DNA of 45,865 nt from an uncultured delta proteobacterium (GTDB lineage Bacteria > Bdellovibrionota_C > UBA2361 > OMII01), in the NCBI GenBank assembly GCA_903904735.1, contig CAIVDM010000065.1, positions 1-45,865 on the forward strand, given 5' to 3'. Every line of letters starts with the position of its first letter. Position 1 is the stretch's first letter. Positions 7,817 to 17,332 of the stretch are shown here, piece after piece. A model generated the notes under the pieces. The model saw only the letters and a program-made list of their open reading frames with translations, made no database searches and was not told the origin of the DNA. The translations under genes were made by a program, and so were the position numbers.

Positions 7817-9718
7817 TTAGAACCCTAAGACTTTACCTAGGCCTTTTCCAAGACCCTTGGCCGCGCCAGAGCCTCCTCGTAATGCGCCTCCGAGGGTCTC
7901 CCGAATTGTTCCGACCGCTGCGCGTTGAGCGAGGTCTGTGACATCGGGGACGACCGCCACAGCGGGTGGCCTGCCTTTTACGAGCAGCGGGATCGACAGT
8001 CGCCCATCCTTGTTAAGAAGCGGCTTCATCTCAAGTACCCGATTGGTGATAGCATTGGAGAGCTCCGGATCGAAGGAGATCGCCGCGCGAAGATTGAGTT
8101 GTCCATCAAGACCGACAGAGCCCTGGCTAGTGAGCGAGAATACGTCCGCGAGAACGCGTAGCTCGCTCAGTTGAACCACGCCCGCCGAGATGGTGAATGT
8201 GGCGTTAAGGTCACGGATGACTGTGTCTGGCGAGGCGAAATACTTCTCAAACTCTGGTGGTACTCGTTTGCGAAGATTTCCTGAGATGAAGGGTAAGCCC
8301 TCCACATTCGACATCACCTGATTCGCTAGATTGAAGCCTTTGAGAACTCCATCTTTGATGACGACAGCACCGTTGCCCGCGACTGTCTGCGCCGGATTAG
8401 CGAGCGCCATATCGGTGAATCGCCCGTCAAAGGAGCGCAGTGTGCCTTGAATGGTCTCAGCGATTGACGGTGCCGCTACCCGCAAAATCTGCGAAATCGA
8501 AAGATTGCGTCCAACGGGGGTAGTCTTAAGTATCGGTTGGGGCTCCCGTAAGATCGTGGAGGGAAGGGTAAGCTCTCCGCCAAATCCAACCACCTTGCAC
8601 GAAGTAAGTGATATCTCTTGAGGAGTGAGGCGACTGGAAAAGGAGAGCTGAAGTGGCGAATTATCGATCGATAGCCCTAGCGCGGTTGTCGAAAGAGTCA
8701 AGTCGGACGGCGACCCGTTTATGGCTACCGTGCCGTTTACGCCGCTGATCTTTGGAGCGCTTGGCGCCGTATATGCTACGGCTTTGAGGCCGATGGTGCC
8801 GGTCAGTTTCTGAACATTCGGACCCTGGAACCCTATCTCCATCTTCACGGAAAGTGTACCCGCTGCCTCCTGTGGCGGTATGGTTGGAACGAGATTGGTC
8901 AGGAGCGGGAGAAGTTGCGCGATGCTTAGCGACGTTGAGTTAAGCTGCATTGAGCCAGGGCCCTGTGTGGTCTTCAGAGCGCCGGATACGGCGATATCAC
9001 CACCAGCGGTCCTGAGTGTGCTGGTGTTTATGCTCACGCTGCCATCGGACTGATTAAAGGAGATCTCGTTGTAGATAAGTTCTAGCTTGTGTTTTTTTAG
9101 CGCTCTCAGATCGAGCGATCCCTCTGAAAGCAGCACTCTGTCCTGTTGTAGGGAGATCGAGCTGCGGAGATTAATTGAGTCGAGCGTGTAGGACTTTTTG
9201 GATATCTGGTCCTCGAAACGCAGGGCTCCGCCATAAACCTCGATGGCTCGTACATCCACGCTAAAGCCTTCGCTCTTGGTAGAGCTCTGCGAAGACTCGG
9301 AGCTCGGTCCGGCTCGCTTTTGAGGGGATTGTTTCGGGGTGACTCCCCGGACTGACACTCCGTTGGCGTCCTTTACCAGGGTCAAGCGGGGTGAGTGAAT
9401 CTCTATCGAAGATATCTCAACACGCCTTGAGAGAAGAGGAAGAAGCGCCGCCTTCGCCCTGATTGAACCAACTGAAAGTTCGGATGCACCACCGGTAATG
9501 GTTTCAACCGTAACCGAATCCACGGAGAGTCTTGTCGTTGGCAAAAACGAGATAGAGATGTCGCCGAGAGTCACCTGAGCGCCTACCGCGTCAGAGATCG
9601 AGCGCTGAATCTGAGGCTTGTATGTCGCCACTATGGCACCAATCTTCCAGACGGAGATGCCTATCGCCACGGCGGCCAAAACCAAGAGACATAGGAATCC
9701 AATAAGTAGCTTCTTCAT
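7817..9718 (-). CDS. AsmA-family inner-membrane-anchored protein
   Basis: 633 residues from ATG 9718. The N-terminus MKKLLIGFLCLLVLAAVAIG is a single membrane anchor, and the rest is a long beta-rich periplasmic part typical of the AsmA superfamily, thought to be bridge-like proteins for lipid transport or outer-membrane homeostasis. Typical features are LGDISISFLPTTRLSVDSV near the N-terminus and the C-terminal AsmA_2-like block with NGAVVIKDGVLKGFNLA. The tail is Gly/Leu rich. An in-frame ATG at 9799 exists, but a promoter-like sequence at 9748-9776 would start transcription inside that extension, so 9718 is preferred. It is followed at 9 bp by the HExxH membrane protein gene. Confidence 0.85.
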   Translation of the reverse strand: MKKLLIGFLCLLVLAAVAIGISVWKIGAIVATYKPQIQRSISDAVGAQVTLGDISISFLPTTRLSVDSVTVETITGGASELSVGSIRAKAALLPLLSRRVEISSIEIHSPRLTLVKDANGVSVRGVTPKQSPQKRAGPSSESSQSSTKSEGFSVDVRAIEVYGGALRFEDQISKKSYTLDSINLRSSISLQQDRVLLSEGSLDLRALKKHKLELIYNEISFNQSDGSVSINTSTLRTAGGDIAVSGALKTTQGPGSMQLNSTSLSIAQLLPLLTNLVPTIPPQEAAGTLSVKMEIGFQGPNVQKLTGTIGLKAVAYTAPSAPKISGVNGTVAINGSPSDLTLSTTALGLSIDNSPLQLSFSSRLTPQEISLTSCKVVGFGGELTLPSTILREPQPILKTTPVGRNLSISQILRVAAPSIAETIQGTLRSFDGRFTDMALANPAQTVAGNGAVVIKDGVLKGFNLANQVMSNVEGLPFISGNLRKRVPPEFEKYFASPDTVIRDLNATFTISAGVVQLSELRVLADVFSLTSQGSVGLDGQLNLRAAISFDPELSNAITNRVLEMKPLLNKDGRLSIPLLVKGRPPAVAVVPDVTDLAQRAAVGTIRETLGGALRGGSGAAKGLGKGLGKVLGF

Positions 9719-9747
9719 ACGATACACTGAGTGAGTTACGAACCAGA

Positions 9748-9776
9748 ACAATACGGGGGAAGCTCTAGCCTCGCAA
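9748..9776 (-). promoter_or_regulatory. Candidate promoter for the AsmA gene
   Basis: Read leftward: TTGCGA (9776-9771), 17 bp, TATTGT (9753-9748). Each hexamer matches the consensus at 4 of 6 positions. The predicted start near 9741 leaves a leader of about 23 nt before ATG 9718. Confidence 0.4.
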
Positions 9777-9940
9777 GGAATTGAAACAGTCGGCGACATT
9801 AGCCGCCTATGCCTTGGATTGACTCCGTAGAGTCTCTGAGCGGGCGAGCGGCCAGCCTCGGGCTAGACATTCCACCTATTTGTCACGTCATACAGCTATG
9901 CTAAGTAGTGAGCAGCAAGTTTGTCTGCCTCGGAGTAACC

Positions 9941-11050
9941 ATGAAGACTGTTATATTAGCGTCATTATTAGTTTCGTTCATGGCACTAGGTGGCTGTACG
10001 GGGTCCAAAGAGGCGCCGCCGGCGCCACTCCCTTCAATTAGGGTCTCAAGCGTGGAGCAACGTGATGTGCCGTTGTCGCGCGAGTTCGTAGGTCGCACGG
10101 TCGGTTCAATAGATGCCACGGTGCGCACTCGTGTTCAGGGCGTCTTAACTGAGATCTTGTTTCAGGAAGGACGCGAGGTAACCGAGGGGCAATTGCTCTA
10201 CAAGATAGACTCGGCTCCGTTTGAGGCTAAGGTCGCGGCCGCGAAGGGGCAGTTGGCAGAGGCCCAGACGAGACTCGTGCAAACCGACGCCGATCTGGCG
10301 CGCATTAAACCCCTAGCCGCTATTGACGCAGTTAGTAAGCGGGAATTGGACAAGTCAATCGCCGCGAAGGGCGTCGCTGAAGGCGCCGTTGCCGTCGCTC
10401 AGGCGCAACTTGAAGCCGCGAGGATAGAGCTCGGGTACACGCAGATATCATCGCCGGTGTCGGGGACTATCGGAATCTCTCAGGCGAAGGTTGGGGAAGT
10501 GGTAGGTGGAGCCGGTCGGACAATCGTGCTTAATACGGTCTCTAAGCTCGATCCGATACACGTTCAGTTCTCAGTTACCGAGAGGGAGTACCTCTATTTC
10601 GCTCGACTCGCGCAGGATTCAGGGCAGGGACAAAGGCGCTATAGCCTTGAAATGTTCCTTGCTGATGGCTCAACGCACCCTCAACGTGGAGAGGTAGTAA
10701 AGGTCGATCGAGGTCTCGACTCAAACTCTGGCGCTATAGCGGTGGAGGCGTCGTTCCCAAATCCCACAAAATTACTTCGACCGGGTCTCTTCGCGAAGAT
10801 TCGCACCGTGGCGGAGGTAAAGGTAGGGGCGATAGTGGTGCCAAAGGAAGCATTAAAGGAGCTACAGGGGACATTTCAAGTCTTCGTCGTTGACGGGGCC
10901 GGCAAGGTTGAACAGCGCGATATTCAGATAGGCGCGTCTTCGGGGGATCTTCAGGTTGTGGATTCGGGGCTTCAGGCGGGCGAGACGATTGCGGTGGAGG
11001 GCCTTCAGCGCCTTCGCTCTGGGATGATGATTGAGCCAAAGAGGAGCTAG
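9941..11050 (+). CDS. RND efflux periplasmic adaptor (membrane fusion protein), lipoprotein
   Basis: 369 residues, AcrA/MexA-like. The start ATG 9941 has GGAG five bases upstream; a longer in-frame start at 9908 would bury the signal peptide. The N-terminus has a lipoprotein signal with lipobox LGGC, Cys19 being the lipidated residue. Then come the biotinyl-lipoyl half-motifs (TRVQGVLTEILFQEGREV and YTQISSPVSGTIGISQ) flanking a helical hairpin (about 95-150), a beta-barrel and a membrane-proximal domain. It links the inner-membrane pump to the outer-membrane channel. It is the first gene of a three-gene operon, 6 bp from the pump gene. No local regulator (TetR type) lies beside it. Confidence 0.92.
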   Translation: MKTVILASLLVSFMALGGCTGSKEAPPAPLPSIRVSSVEQRDVPLSREFVGRTVGSIDATVRTRVQGVLTEILFQEGREVTEGQLLYKIDSAPFEAKVAAAKGQLAEAQTRLVQTDADLARIKPLAAIDAVSKRELDKSIAAKGVAEGAVAVAQAQLEAARIELGYTQISSPVSGTIGISQAKVGEVVGGAGRTIVLNTVSKLDPIHVQFSVTEREYLYFARLAQDSGQGQRRYSLEMFLADGSTHPQRGEVVKVDRGLDSNSGAIAVEASFPNPTKLLRPGLFAKIRTVAEVKVGAIVVPKEALKELQGTFQVFVVDGAGKVEQRDIQIGASSGDLQVVDSGLQAGETIAVEGLQRLRSGMMIEPKRS

Positions 11051-11056
11051 TCGCAT

Positions 11057-14000
11057 ATGACACATCCCACCGCGCATTCCTCGAAAGAGTTCTTCTTTGT
11101 TCGCCGACCAACGGTAGCGATTGTTTTGTCGATCGTATTGATAATCTTCGGTCTCGTTACCCTCCGTTCGCTTCCGATCTCGCAGTACCCAAACGTAATT
11201 CCACCTGAGGTTCAAATCAACGCCACGTATCCGGGGGCGAACGCGCTCTCTGTGGAGCAGTCGGTAACCACGCCACTTGAGCAACAAGTGAATGGCGTGG
11301 AGAACATGATCTATATGCGCAGCATCAACGCCAATGACGGAACAGCGAGTCTGCGTGTTGATTTTGAGGTGGGCACCGACCTCGACATAGCGAACGTGCT
11401 AGTGCAGAACAGAGTGGCGCAGGCGCAGTCAAGTTTGCCCGATTCGGTGAAACTGCTTGGAGTGACGGTAAAAAAATCTCTCTCGTTTCCCTTGGTGCTG
11501 GTCACGGTCCGCTCAAAAGATGGGCGCTACGACAGCGCCTTCCTTAATAACTATGCCACCATCAATATAACTGACGCGTTATCGCGAATTAGTGGCGTCG
11601 GGCAAGTTAATCAGTTCGGTGGCAGCGATTATGCTATGCGCGTCTGGGTAAAACCGGATCAGCTGGCGAAACTCGGAGTTACAGTCAGCGAGATAACACA
11701 GGCGATTCAGCAACAGAACGTCATCGCGCCGGCTGGTCAGATCGGAGGCGCGCCGGCTCCCGCTGGTACGCAGTTCTCGTACGTTGTACGAACTCAGGAT
11801 CGTCTCCAGAAGCCAGAGGAGTTCAACGAAATCATCGTGCGTTCTGATCCGACGACGGGCAGTCTGGTACGTCTAAGGGACGTTGCGCGGATCGAGCTAG
11901 GAACACAGCTGTACAACTCGTCGGCGCGCTATAACGGGGGATCCGCGGCGGTTCTTGCCATATATCAGGTCCCTGGCTCTAACGCGCTCGATGTCGCCAC
12001 GAATATTCGCGCCACCATGGATGAGCTATCGAAGCGTTTTCCTGAGGGAGTCGAGTACCTCGTCTCGCTTGATACGACCAAGGCTGTTACGGCTGGGCTC
12101 GATGAGATCGTACACACGCTCCGAGACGCGATCATCTTAGTGGTGCTCGTCGTGTTCCTGTTCTTGCAGAGTTGGCGCGCCACATTGATTCCCATCCTGG
12201 TTGTTCCAGTGGCGCTCATCGCCACGTTCACTGTATTCCCGCTACTTGGATTCTCGGTGAATGTTCTCTCGCTCCTCGGATTGGTATTGGCGATAGGAAT
12301 CGTCGTGGACGACGCTATCGTCGTGGTCGAGGCGGTTATGCACCACATCGAGCACGGTCTTTCGCCCCGAGAAGCCACCAACCAGGCGATGAAAGAGGTG
12401 GCGGGGCCAGTGGTCGCGATAGCTCTTATTTTATGCGCTGTGTTCGTCCCTGTTGTTTTTATGGGGGGTATCTCTGGATTGTTTTACCAGCAGTTCGCCG
12501 TGACCATCGCTGTCTCGGTGCTTTTCTCCGCGTTAGGGGCGCTTACCTTGACACCAGCGCTCTGCGCGACGCTCCTGACGAAGGCGACTCCATCGCGTGG
12601 TGTGCTTGGAAAGTTCTTCGGAGGATTTAACTCGGTTTTCGACAGGGTGACTGGCGTTTACGTAGGTGTGGCTGGTCACCTCGCCCGCAAGATGGCGCGC
12701 GGAATTGTCGTGTTCATCGTGATTGTGGTCGGTACGGCATTCTTCGGCAGCAGATTGCCGAGTGGTTTTATCCCAGAGGAGGACCAGGGGTATATTCTAG
12801 CGAATCTTCAGCTTCCTGACGCGGCATCGTTGCAGCGAACCTCAGATGCCGCCAAAGAAGTGGAGCGAATCATTCAGGAGACCCCTGGGGTCGAGAGCGT
12901 CACCGCCGTCGATGGGTTTAGTATGCTCAGCTCATCGTACGCGACAAACACCGCGTTCTTTTTTATCTGGCTCAAGCCGTGGGAGGAGCGACCGGGTTTA
13001 CGAAACTCCGCGGCGGGCATTATTCGCCAGATTAATATGAGACTTTCTCGGGATTTCCAGCGCGGCGTGGCGATGGCGTTCGGACCTCCGGCGATTCCGG
13101 GTCTCGGTAACGGTGGTGGCTTTAGCATGATGCTCCAGGACCGCGGAGGAAACTCAGCGGAGTATCTAGAAAAGCAGGCGAGGGCGTTCGTGGAAGCGGC
13201 GTCAAAACGTCCAGAGATAGCCCGACCGGTGACGCTCTATCGAGCATCGGTGCCCCAGCTCTTCGCCGGGGTTAATCAAGATAAGGCCTTGGCGGCTGGC
13301 GTGTCATTGACAGAGATTAACAACACACTCGGTACGTATTTGGGCGGTGCCTACATAAACGATTTCAATCGATTTGGGCGGCTCTATAAGGTGTACGTGC
13401 AGGCGGAGGGGGAATATCGCGACAGCGCGGAGGATATTCGCCAGTACTACGTGAGGAACAAACAGGGCGACATGGTCTCGCTCGGAACGCTCGTTGACGT
13501 CAGTCCGACGGCGGGAGTTGAGTATACGAATCGGTTCAATCTTTATCGCTCCGCTGAGATCATCGGCGGTACGAGCCCAGGATACAGCTCCGCTCAGACC
13601 CTTGATGCTCTCAAGGAGGTCGCGAGCGAGGTGCTTGCCCCTGACATAGGGTACGCGTGGAACGCGATGTCCTACCAAGAGGAGAAGGCCGCTGGAAGTG
13701 GCGGGATGGTATTCCTGTTAGGAATGGTTTTCGTATTCCTGATTCTCGCGGCACAATATGAGAGTTGGGCGCTGCCGTTCAGCGTTCTGTTGGGAACGCC
13801 GTTTGCGGTGTTTGGGGCGTTTTTTGGGCTCTGGCTGTGTCGTCTGGTAAGTCCTTCGTATCTGAATAACATATTCGCGCAGATCGGTATTCTGACGTTG
13901 GTTGGATTGGCGGCAAAGAACGCGATTCTCATCGTAGAGTTCGCCCGCGCCAAGACCCAAGAGGGGGTGCCAGCGCTAGAAGCGGCGCTTGAGGCGGCGA

Positions 14001-14251
14001 GGCTGCGATTTCGACCGATTCTTATGACGGCCTTCGCGTTCATTCTCGGCGTTGTGCCCCTGGTGATCGCTAAAGGCGCGGGCGCGGAGGGGCGCAAGGT
14101 TATGGGCTTGTCGGTGTTTAGCGGAATGTTATTCGCCACGTTAGCGGGGGTGTGTCTTGTACCGACACTGTTCGTTCTCGTTGAGAGAATAACCGGTAAT
14201 CGAGCCACAAAGTCGACATCCGAGGTAAGCGAAGAGGTGAGTCATGGGTAA
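11057..14251 (+). CDS. RND multidrug efflux pump, HAE1 family (AcrB-like)
   Basis: 1064 residues, the usual length for AcrB/MexB. This proton-driven inner-membrane trimer expels hydrophobic or amphiphilic compounds. Twelve membrane segments fit the pattern: one at the N-terminus (RPTVAIVLSIVLIIFG), a first large periplasmic loop, a block from about 340, a second loop, and a C-terminal block. The proton-relay pair is D418-D419 in GIVVDDAIVVVEA, and the lysine partner is K954 in GLAAKNAILIVEFA. GPPAIPGLGNGGGF in the second loop is also typical. GAGGAG precedes ATG 11057. The stop overlaps the start of the outer-membrane factor gene by 8 bp. Confidence 0.95.
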   Translation: MTHPTAHSSKEFFFVRRPTVAIVLSIVLIIFGLVTLRSLPISQYPNVIPPEVQINATYPGANALSVEQSVTTPLEQQVNGVENMIYMRSINANDGTASLRVDFEVGTDLDIANVLVQNRVAQAQSSLPDSVKLLGVTVKKSLSFPLVLVTVRSKDGRYDSAFLNNYATINITDALSRISGVGQVNQFGGSDYAMRVWVKPDQLAKLGVTVSEITQAIQQQNVIAPAGQIGGAPAPAGTQFSYVVRTQDRLQKPEEFNEIIVRSDPTTGSLVRLRDVARIELGTQLYNSSARYNGGSAAVLAIYQVPGSNALDVATNIRATMDELSKRFPEGVEYLVSLDTTKAVTAGLDEIVHTLRDAIILVVLVVFLFLQSWRATLIPILVVPVALIATFTVFPLLGFSVNVLSLLGLVLAIGIVVDDAIVVVEAVMHHIEHGLSPREATNQAMKEVAGPVVAIALILCAVFVPVVFMGGISGLFYQQFAVTIAVSVLFSALGALTLTPALCATLLTKATPSRGVLGKFFGGFNSVFDRVTGVYVGVAGHLARKMARGIVVFIVIVVGTAFFGSRLPSGFIPEEDQGYILANLQLPDAASLQRTSDAAKEVERIIQETPGVESVTAVDGFSMLSSSYATNTAFFFIWLKPWEERPGLRNSAAGIIRQINMRLSRDFQRGVAMAFGPPAIPGLGNGGGFSMMLQDRGGNSAEYLEKQARAFVEAASKRPEIARPVTLYRASVPQLFAGVNQDKALAAGVSLTEINNTLGTYLGGAYINDFNRFGRLYKVYVQAEGEYRDSAEDIRQYYVRNKQGDMVSLGTLVDVSPTAGVEYTNRFNLYRSAEIIGGTSPGYSSAQTLDALKEVASEVLAPDIGYAWNAMSYQEEKAAGSGGMVFLLGMVFVFLILAAQYESWALPFSVLLGTPFAVFGAFFGLWLCRLVSPSYLNNIFAQIGILTLVGLAAKNAILIVEFARAKTQEGVPALEAALEAARLRFRPILMTAFAFILGVVPLVIAKGAGAEGRKVMGLSVFSGMLFATLAGVCLVPTLFVLVERITGNRATKSTSEVSEEVSHG

Positions 14252-15668
14252 GGTTCGGTTTTGGAGCCTCCTGGTTAGTGTCGTGATGACGCATCTTTCG
14301 GGATGCCTGCTCAAACCGGAGTATACGCGTCCTGAGGTTTTATCGACTGATTCATATAGGGATGAAGTGCGCGATGAGATAAGTGGGGCGGATCTCACGT
14401 GGTGGGAGTTGTTCAAAGACCCAAACCTGAACAGTCTGATCACAACTGCTCTTCGTGAAAATCGAGACCTCGCGGTCGCGATGGCTCGCATTGACGAGGC
14501 CCGCGCGATTCTTGGTGTCGTGCGACCCGACCAGTTCCCTCGGTTGGACGTTTCCGCGGGCGCGGTGCGCTCAGATCCCAGTGACGCGTCTTTACTCGGT
14601 GTCGCCCCATACAACGATTTTAGTCTGCTGGGGCGACTTGGCTATGAGGTTGACCTGTGGGGACGCTACGCGAGCGCGACAGACGCCGCTAGAGCGGAGT
14701 TGTTGGCGTCGGAGGAGTCTTTCAAGGCGGTGACGCTTAGTCTTGTCGCTCAGGTGGCGATCGCGTATCTGCAGCTCCTAGACTTTGATCGTCAGGTGGA
14801 AATCTCGCAGAGGACACTTCACAATCGACACAGGAATACGGTTCTGATCGGAGAGCGCTTCAAAGGTGGATACACGGCTAAGATTGATCTCAATCAAGCC
14901 CAGATTCAAGAACAAGACGCGGCGGCAGCGCTTGTCGCGATCAAGCGAATACGACGCCAGACGGAAAACGCGCTTAGTGTTCTCTTGGGGCACGCTCCCC
15001 ACGCTATTACCCGTTCGCCAGCCAATACGAACCCCATTACCATCGCGTCGATTCCGAAAGGCGCGCCGGCGATGCTCCTTGAACGGCGTCCAGATGTACG
15101 AGTCGCCGAGGAACTCGCGCGCGCGGCGGTTATGCGAGTGGGAGTGGCGAGGTCGACGCAGTTTCCCTCGATTAGTCTCCTTGGAGTTTTGGGTTTAAAC
15201 TCAGCGGATAGTACAAAGCTTTTTACGTCGGATGGAAGGACCTGGAGTATCGGAGGAAACCTCTTAGGACCCGTGATAGATCTCGGGAAAAGCAGGTCAA
15301 GAACAGACGCGGCCGACGCGCAGGCGCGGCAAGCGCTTACGATCTATGAAGGTGTAGTGCTACAGGCGGTGCGTGAGGTCGAGGACGCGATGGTATCGGT
15401 GAAGACGTTCGCTGAGGAGCATGAGATTCGAAACAAACAGGTGGAGGCGGCCCGCAGCGCTAATATGCTCTCTCGAAGGCGATATGATGACGGAGTAACT
15501 TCATACCTTGAAGTTCTCAGCACGGAAACGTCGCTGTTTCAAGCTGACCTCGCTCGGTCTAGCACGCTGCAACGATACCTCTCCGCCTTGGTTCAATTGT
15601 ACAGGGCGTTGGGAGGGGGCTGGCAGCTTCCTATTCAGCAGCCAACACCAGTTGGTTCGCAGCTCTAA
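14244..15668 (+). CDS. Outer-membrane efflux factor, OprM/NodT-type lipoprotein
   Basis: 474 residues. It forms the outer-membrane and periplasmic channel of the pump. The signal peptide ends in LSGC with Cys21 as the lipid site. The mature start LKPEYTRPEV and the later WWELFKDPNLNSLI are typical of the NodT group of TolC-like proteins. LGRLGYEVDLWGRYAS and LLERRPDVRVAEELARAA are the two repeat signature blocks. Starting inside the pump gene, it is certainly in the same operon. After it come 192 bp without a gene before the DUF481-like gene. Confidence 0.93.
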   Translation: MGKVRFWSLLVSVVMTHLSGCLLKPEYTRPEVLSTDSYRDEVRDEISGADLTWWELFKDPNLNSLITTALRENRDLAVAMARIDEARAILGVVRPDQFPRLDVSAGAVRSDPSDASLLGVAPYNDFSLLGRLGYEVDLWGRYASATDAARAELLASEESFKAVTLSLVAQVAIAYLQLLDFDRQVEISQRTLHNRHRNTVLIGERFKGGYTAKIDLNQAQIQEQDAAAALVAIKRIRRQTENALSVLLGHAPHAITRSPANTNPITIASIPKGAPAMLLERRPDVRVAEELARAAVMRVGVARSTQFPSISLLGVLGLNSADSTKLFTSDGRTWSIGGNLLGPVIDLGKSRSRTDAADAQARQALTIYEGVVLQAVREVEDAMVSVKTFAEEHEIRNKQVEAARSANMLSRRRYDDGVTSYLEVLSTETSLFQADLARSSTLQRYLSALVQLYRALGGGWQLPIQQPTPVGSQL

Positions 15669-15860
15669 AGCTTGGAGATCCCCGTCGAACGAAGTTACTA
15701 AGCAGAGGGTAAGGCGCTGCCTGGTTCATCGAGCGCGTATTTGATCCCGATAAGGGTCCCTCCGGTTCAGAAATCTATTCCATTCGCCTAAAAGCCATGA
15801 TATCGAAGCTGCCACAGTTGAGCTCGGTAGCTATTATCGAGGTTGGGAGTGAGGGATAAT

Positions 15861-16703
15861 ATGAAGTTATTGAAATTCGTCGCGCTGGCATGTCTGCTTG
15901 TCGTGACTGGCGCAGTTGATGCTAACGCGGAGTCGAAGCAAGGAAAGAAGTCCGCGGAGGCGCATAAGAATGTCTCTAAGGGGCTTGATGGGGCTCCGCC
16001 AGCACCGACTCCATCGTGTGAAATTCTGCCTAAGGATCCATCTGTATGGGATAAGAGTATTACAGCTGGATTGAATTACACAGAAGGAAACAGTAAGACC
16101 TCCTCACTTAATCTCAATACTAAAGTGATGAGAGACTACCTCGGGGAGTCGTGGCGTTTTGAGGGCGACTACAACTACGGCAACGCGGCGGACGATCCAA
16201 ACTCCCAGCGAGAAGTGACAAAGAACAACTTCCGCGCCAGCGGTGAGTACAAGCACACCTTGGATACGGTATGGTTCGCGGGCGCGAACACCTCGTTCGC
16301 GTACGATGAGATAGCTGATTTGAACTATCGAGTTATTCTCTCCCCAGCCCTGGGCGCGTATCTAGTCAAGGATGAGAAGCAAAAGCTTAGCCTAGAGGCC
16401 GGGCCTTCGTACGTATTTGAGGATCTGGGAGGTGAGCAGAATGATTTCGCGGCTGCTCGCGTCGCTGATCGGTGGACATGGAAGTTCAGTGAGACCGCTA
16501 GCATGTATCAGTCAGCTGAGTATCTAGTGAGCTTTGAGGATTCCGGAAATTATATCTTCAACGGTGAAGTAGGTCTTGAGGCTGCGTTAACGTCGCAGGT
16601 GAACCTCGTACTCGCTGTTCGCGACTACTACATCAATCAGCCAGCGCAAGATCGTCGTCCTAACGACGTTTACACGTTGACAGGCTTGAAGGTTAATCTC
16701 TAA
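15861..16703 (+). CDS. DUF481-family (YdiY-like) outer-membrane beta-barrel protein
   Basis: 280 residues from ATG 15861, which has GAGGGA just upstream; an in-frame GTG at 15843 is less likely. A signal peptide (MKLLKFVALACLLVV, cleaved after about residue 21) is followed by a charged linker. Then come repeated amphipathic strands with alternating aromatic residues: ITAGLNYTEGNSKTSSLN, WRFEGDYNYGN, LSLEAGPSYVFEDLGG and a C-terminal TLTGLKVNL. The TxGNSxTxSL pattern is the hallmark of the DUF481 salt-induced outer-membrane family. Function is unknown. A single Cys lies in the linker (SCEILPKDP). mscL follows in 19 bp. Confidence 0.75.
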   Translation: MKLLKFVALACLLVVTGAVDANAESKQGKKSAEAHKNVSKGLDGAPPAPTPSCEILPKDPSVWDKSITAGLNYTEGNSKTSSLNLNTKVMRDYLGESWRFEGDYNYGNAADDPNSQREVTKNNFRASGEYKHTLDTVWFAGANTSFAYDEIADLNYRVILSPALGAYLVKDEKQKLSLEAGPSYVFEDLGGEQNDFAAARVADRWTWKFSETASMYQSAEYLVSFEDSGNYIFNGEVGLEAALTSQVNLVLAVRDYYINQPAQDRRPNDVYTLTGLKVNL

Positions 16704-16722
16704 CGAATTTTAAGGGTGATTT

Positions 16723-17136
16723 ATGGTAGTTTCGAAAAAAGCCGCCTCGCTCGTGGAGGAGTTTAAGACCTTCGCGTTTAAGGGCAATGTGGTTGACCTC
16801 GCGGTGGGCGTGATTATCGGAGGAGCGTTCGGCAAGATAGTCGATTCGCTCGTCAAGAACGTCATTATGCCGTTCGTGGGTAGTTTGCTCCCGGGGGATC
16901 AGGGATACATTGGCTGGAAAGTCGTAATCAACGGGAAAGACATCCCTTACGGTCTCTTTCTTGGAGAGGTGGTCAACTTCCTGATCGTCGCCGCCGCCCT
17001 GTTCGTATTTATAGTCAAGTTCCTAGGCTGGATTATGCGATCCAAGAAGGCGGAAGAGGCAGCTCCAGCTCCCGCTCCGGCAATAACGAAGGATCAGGAG
17101 CTACTCATGGAGATTCGAGACCTCCTGCGTAAATAG
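16723..17136 (+). CDS. mscL: Large-conductance mechanosensitive channel
   Basis: 137 residues, the normal MscL size. This homopentameric inner-membrane channel opens at high membrane tension and releases solutes on osmotic downshock. The N-terminal VEEFKTFAFKGNVVDLAVG helix and first membrane segment GVIIGGAFGKIVDSLV are diagnostic. The second segment is FLIVAAALFVFIVKFLG. The C-terminal helix ends in KDQELLMEIRDLLRK after an Ala/Pro linker. AGGGTG lies just before the ATG. The preceding DUF481-type gene could be co-transcribed and may also respond to osmotic or salt conditions, which is inference from position. Confidence 0.96.
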   Translation: MVVSKKAASLVEEFKTFAFKGNVVDLAVGVIIGGAFGKIVDSLVKNVIMPFVGSLLPGDQGYIGWKVVINGKDIPYGLFLGEVVNFLIVAAALFVFIVKFLGWIMRSKKAEEAAPAPAPAITKDQELLMEIRDLLRK

Positions 17137-17150
17137 AGGTACCCTTGTGA

Positions 17151-17188
17151 AGAGGTCGTGTGTGGAGCGTGGCTCAGACACGGCCTCT
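17151..17188 (+). terminator. Hairpin after mscL, candidate terminator
   Basis: AGAGGTCGTGT 17151-17161 pairs with ACACGGCCTCT 17178-17188 (11 bp, one G-T pair) around a 16-nt loop, starting 14 nt after the mscL stop. No T-run follows, so it may be a transcript-end stabiliser instead. Confidence 0.5.
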
Positions 17189-17332
17189 ATCACTTGGCCC
17201 GAGGTGTGTCTGTTTTAGAAGGTCAGCAATACTTTTCGCTGGGTTAACAGGCTTGATACACACGAAATATCCCTCGGCGCGCCATAGTGGGGTTGTTTAC
17301 CCGACGCCTGATACGGGGTACAACCTTGAGGT

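Noticed and set aside
11965..12381. Long antisense frames inside the RND pump, asd, uvrC and other genes
   Set aside because: They are opposite genes with full family motifs, lack ribosome sites and give low-complexity Ser/Arg/Thr-rich products.
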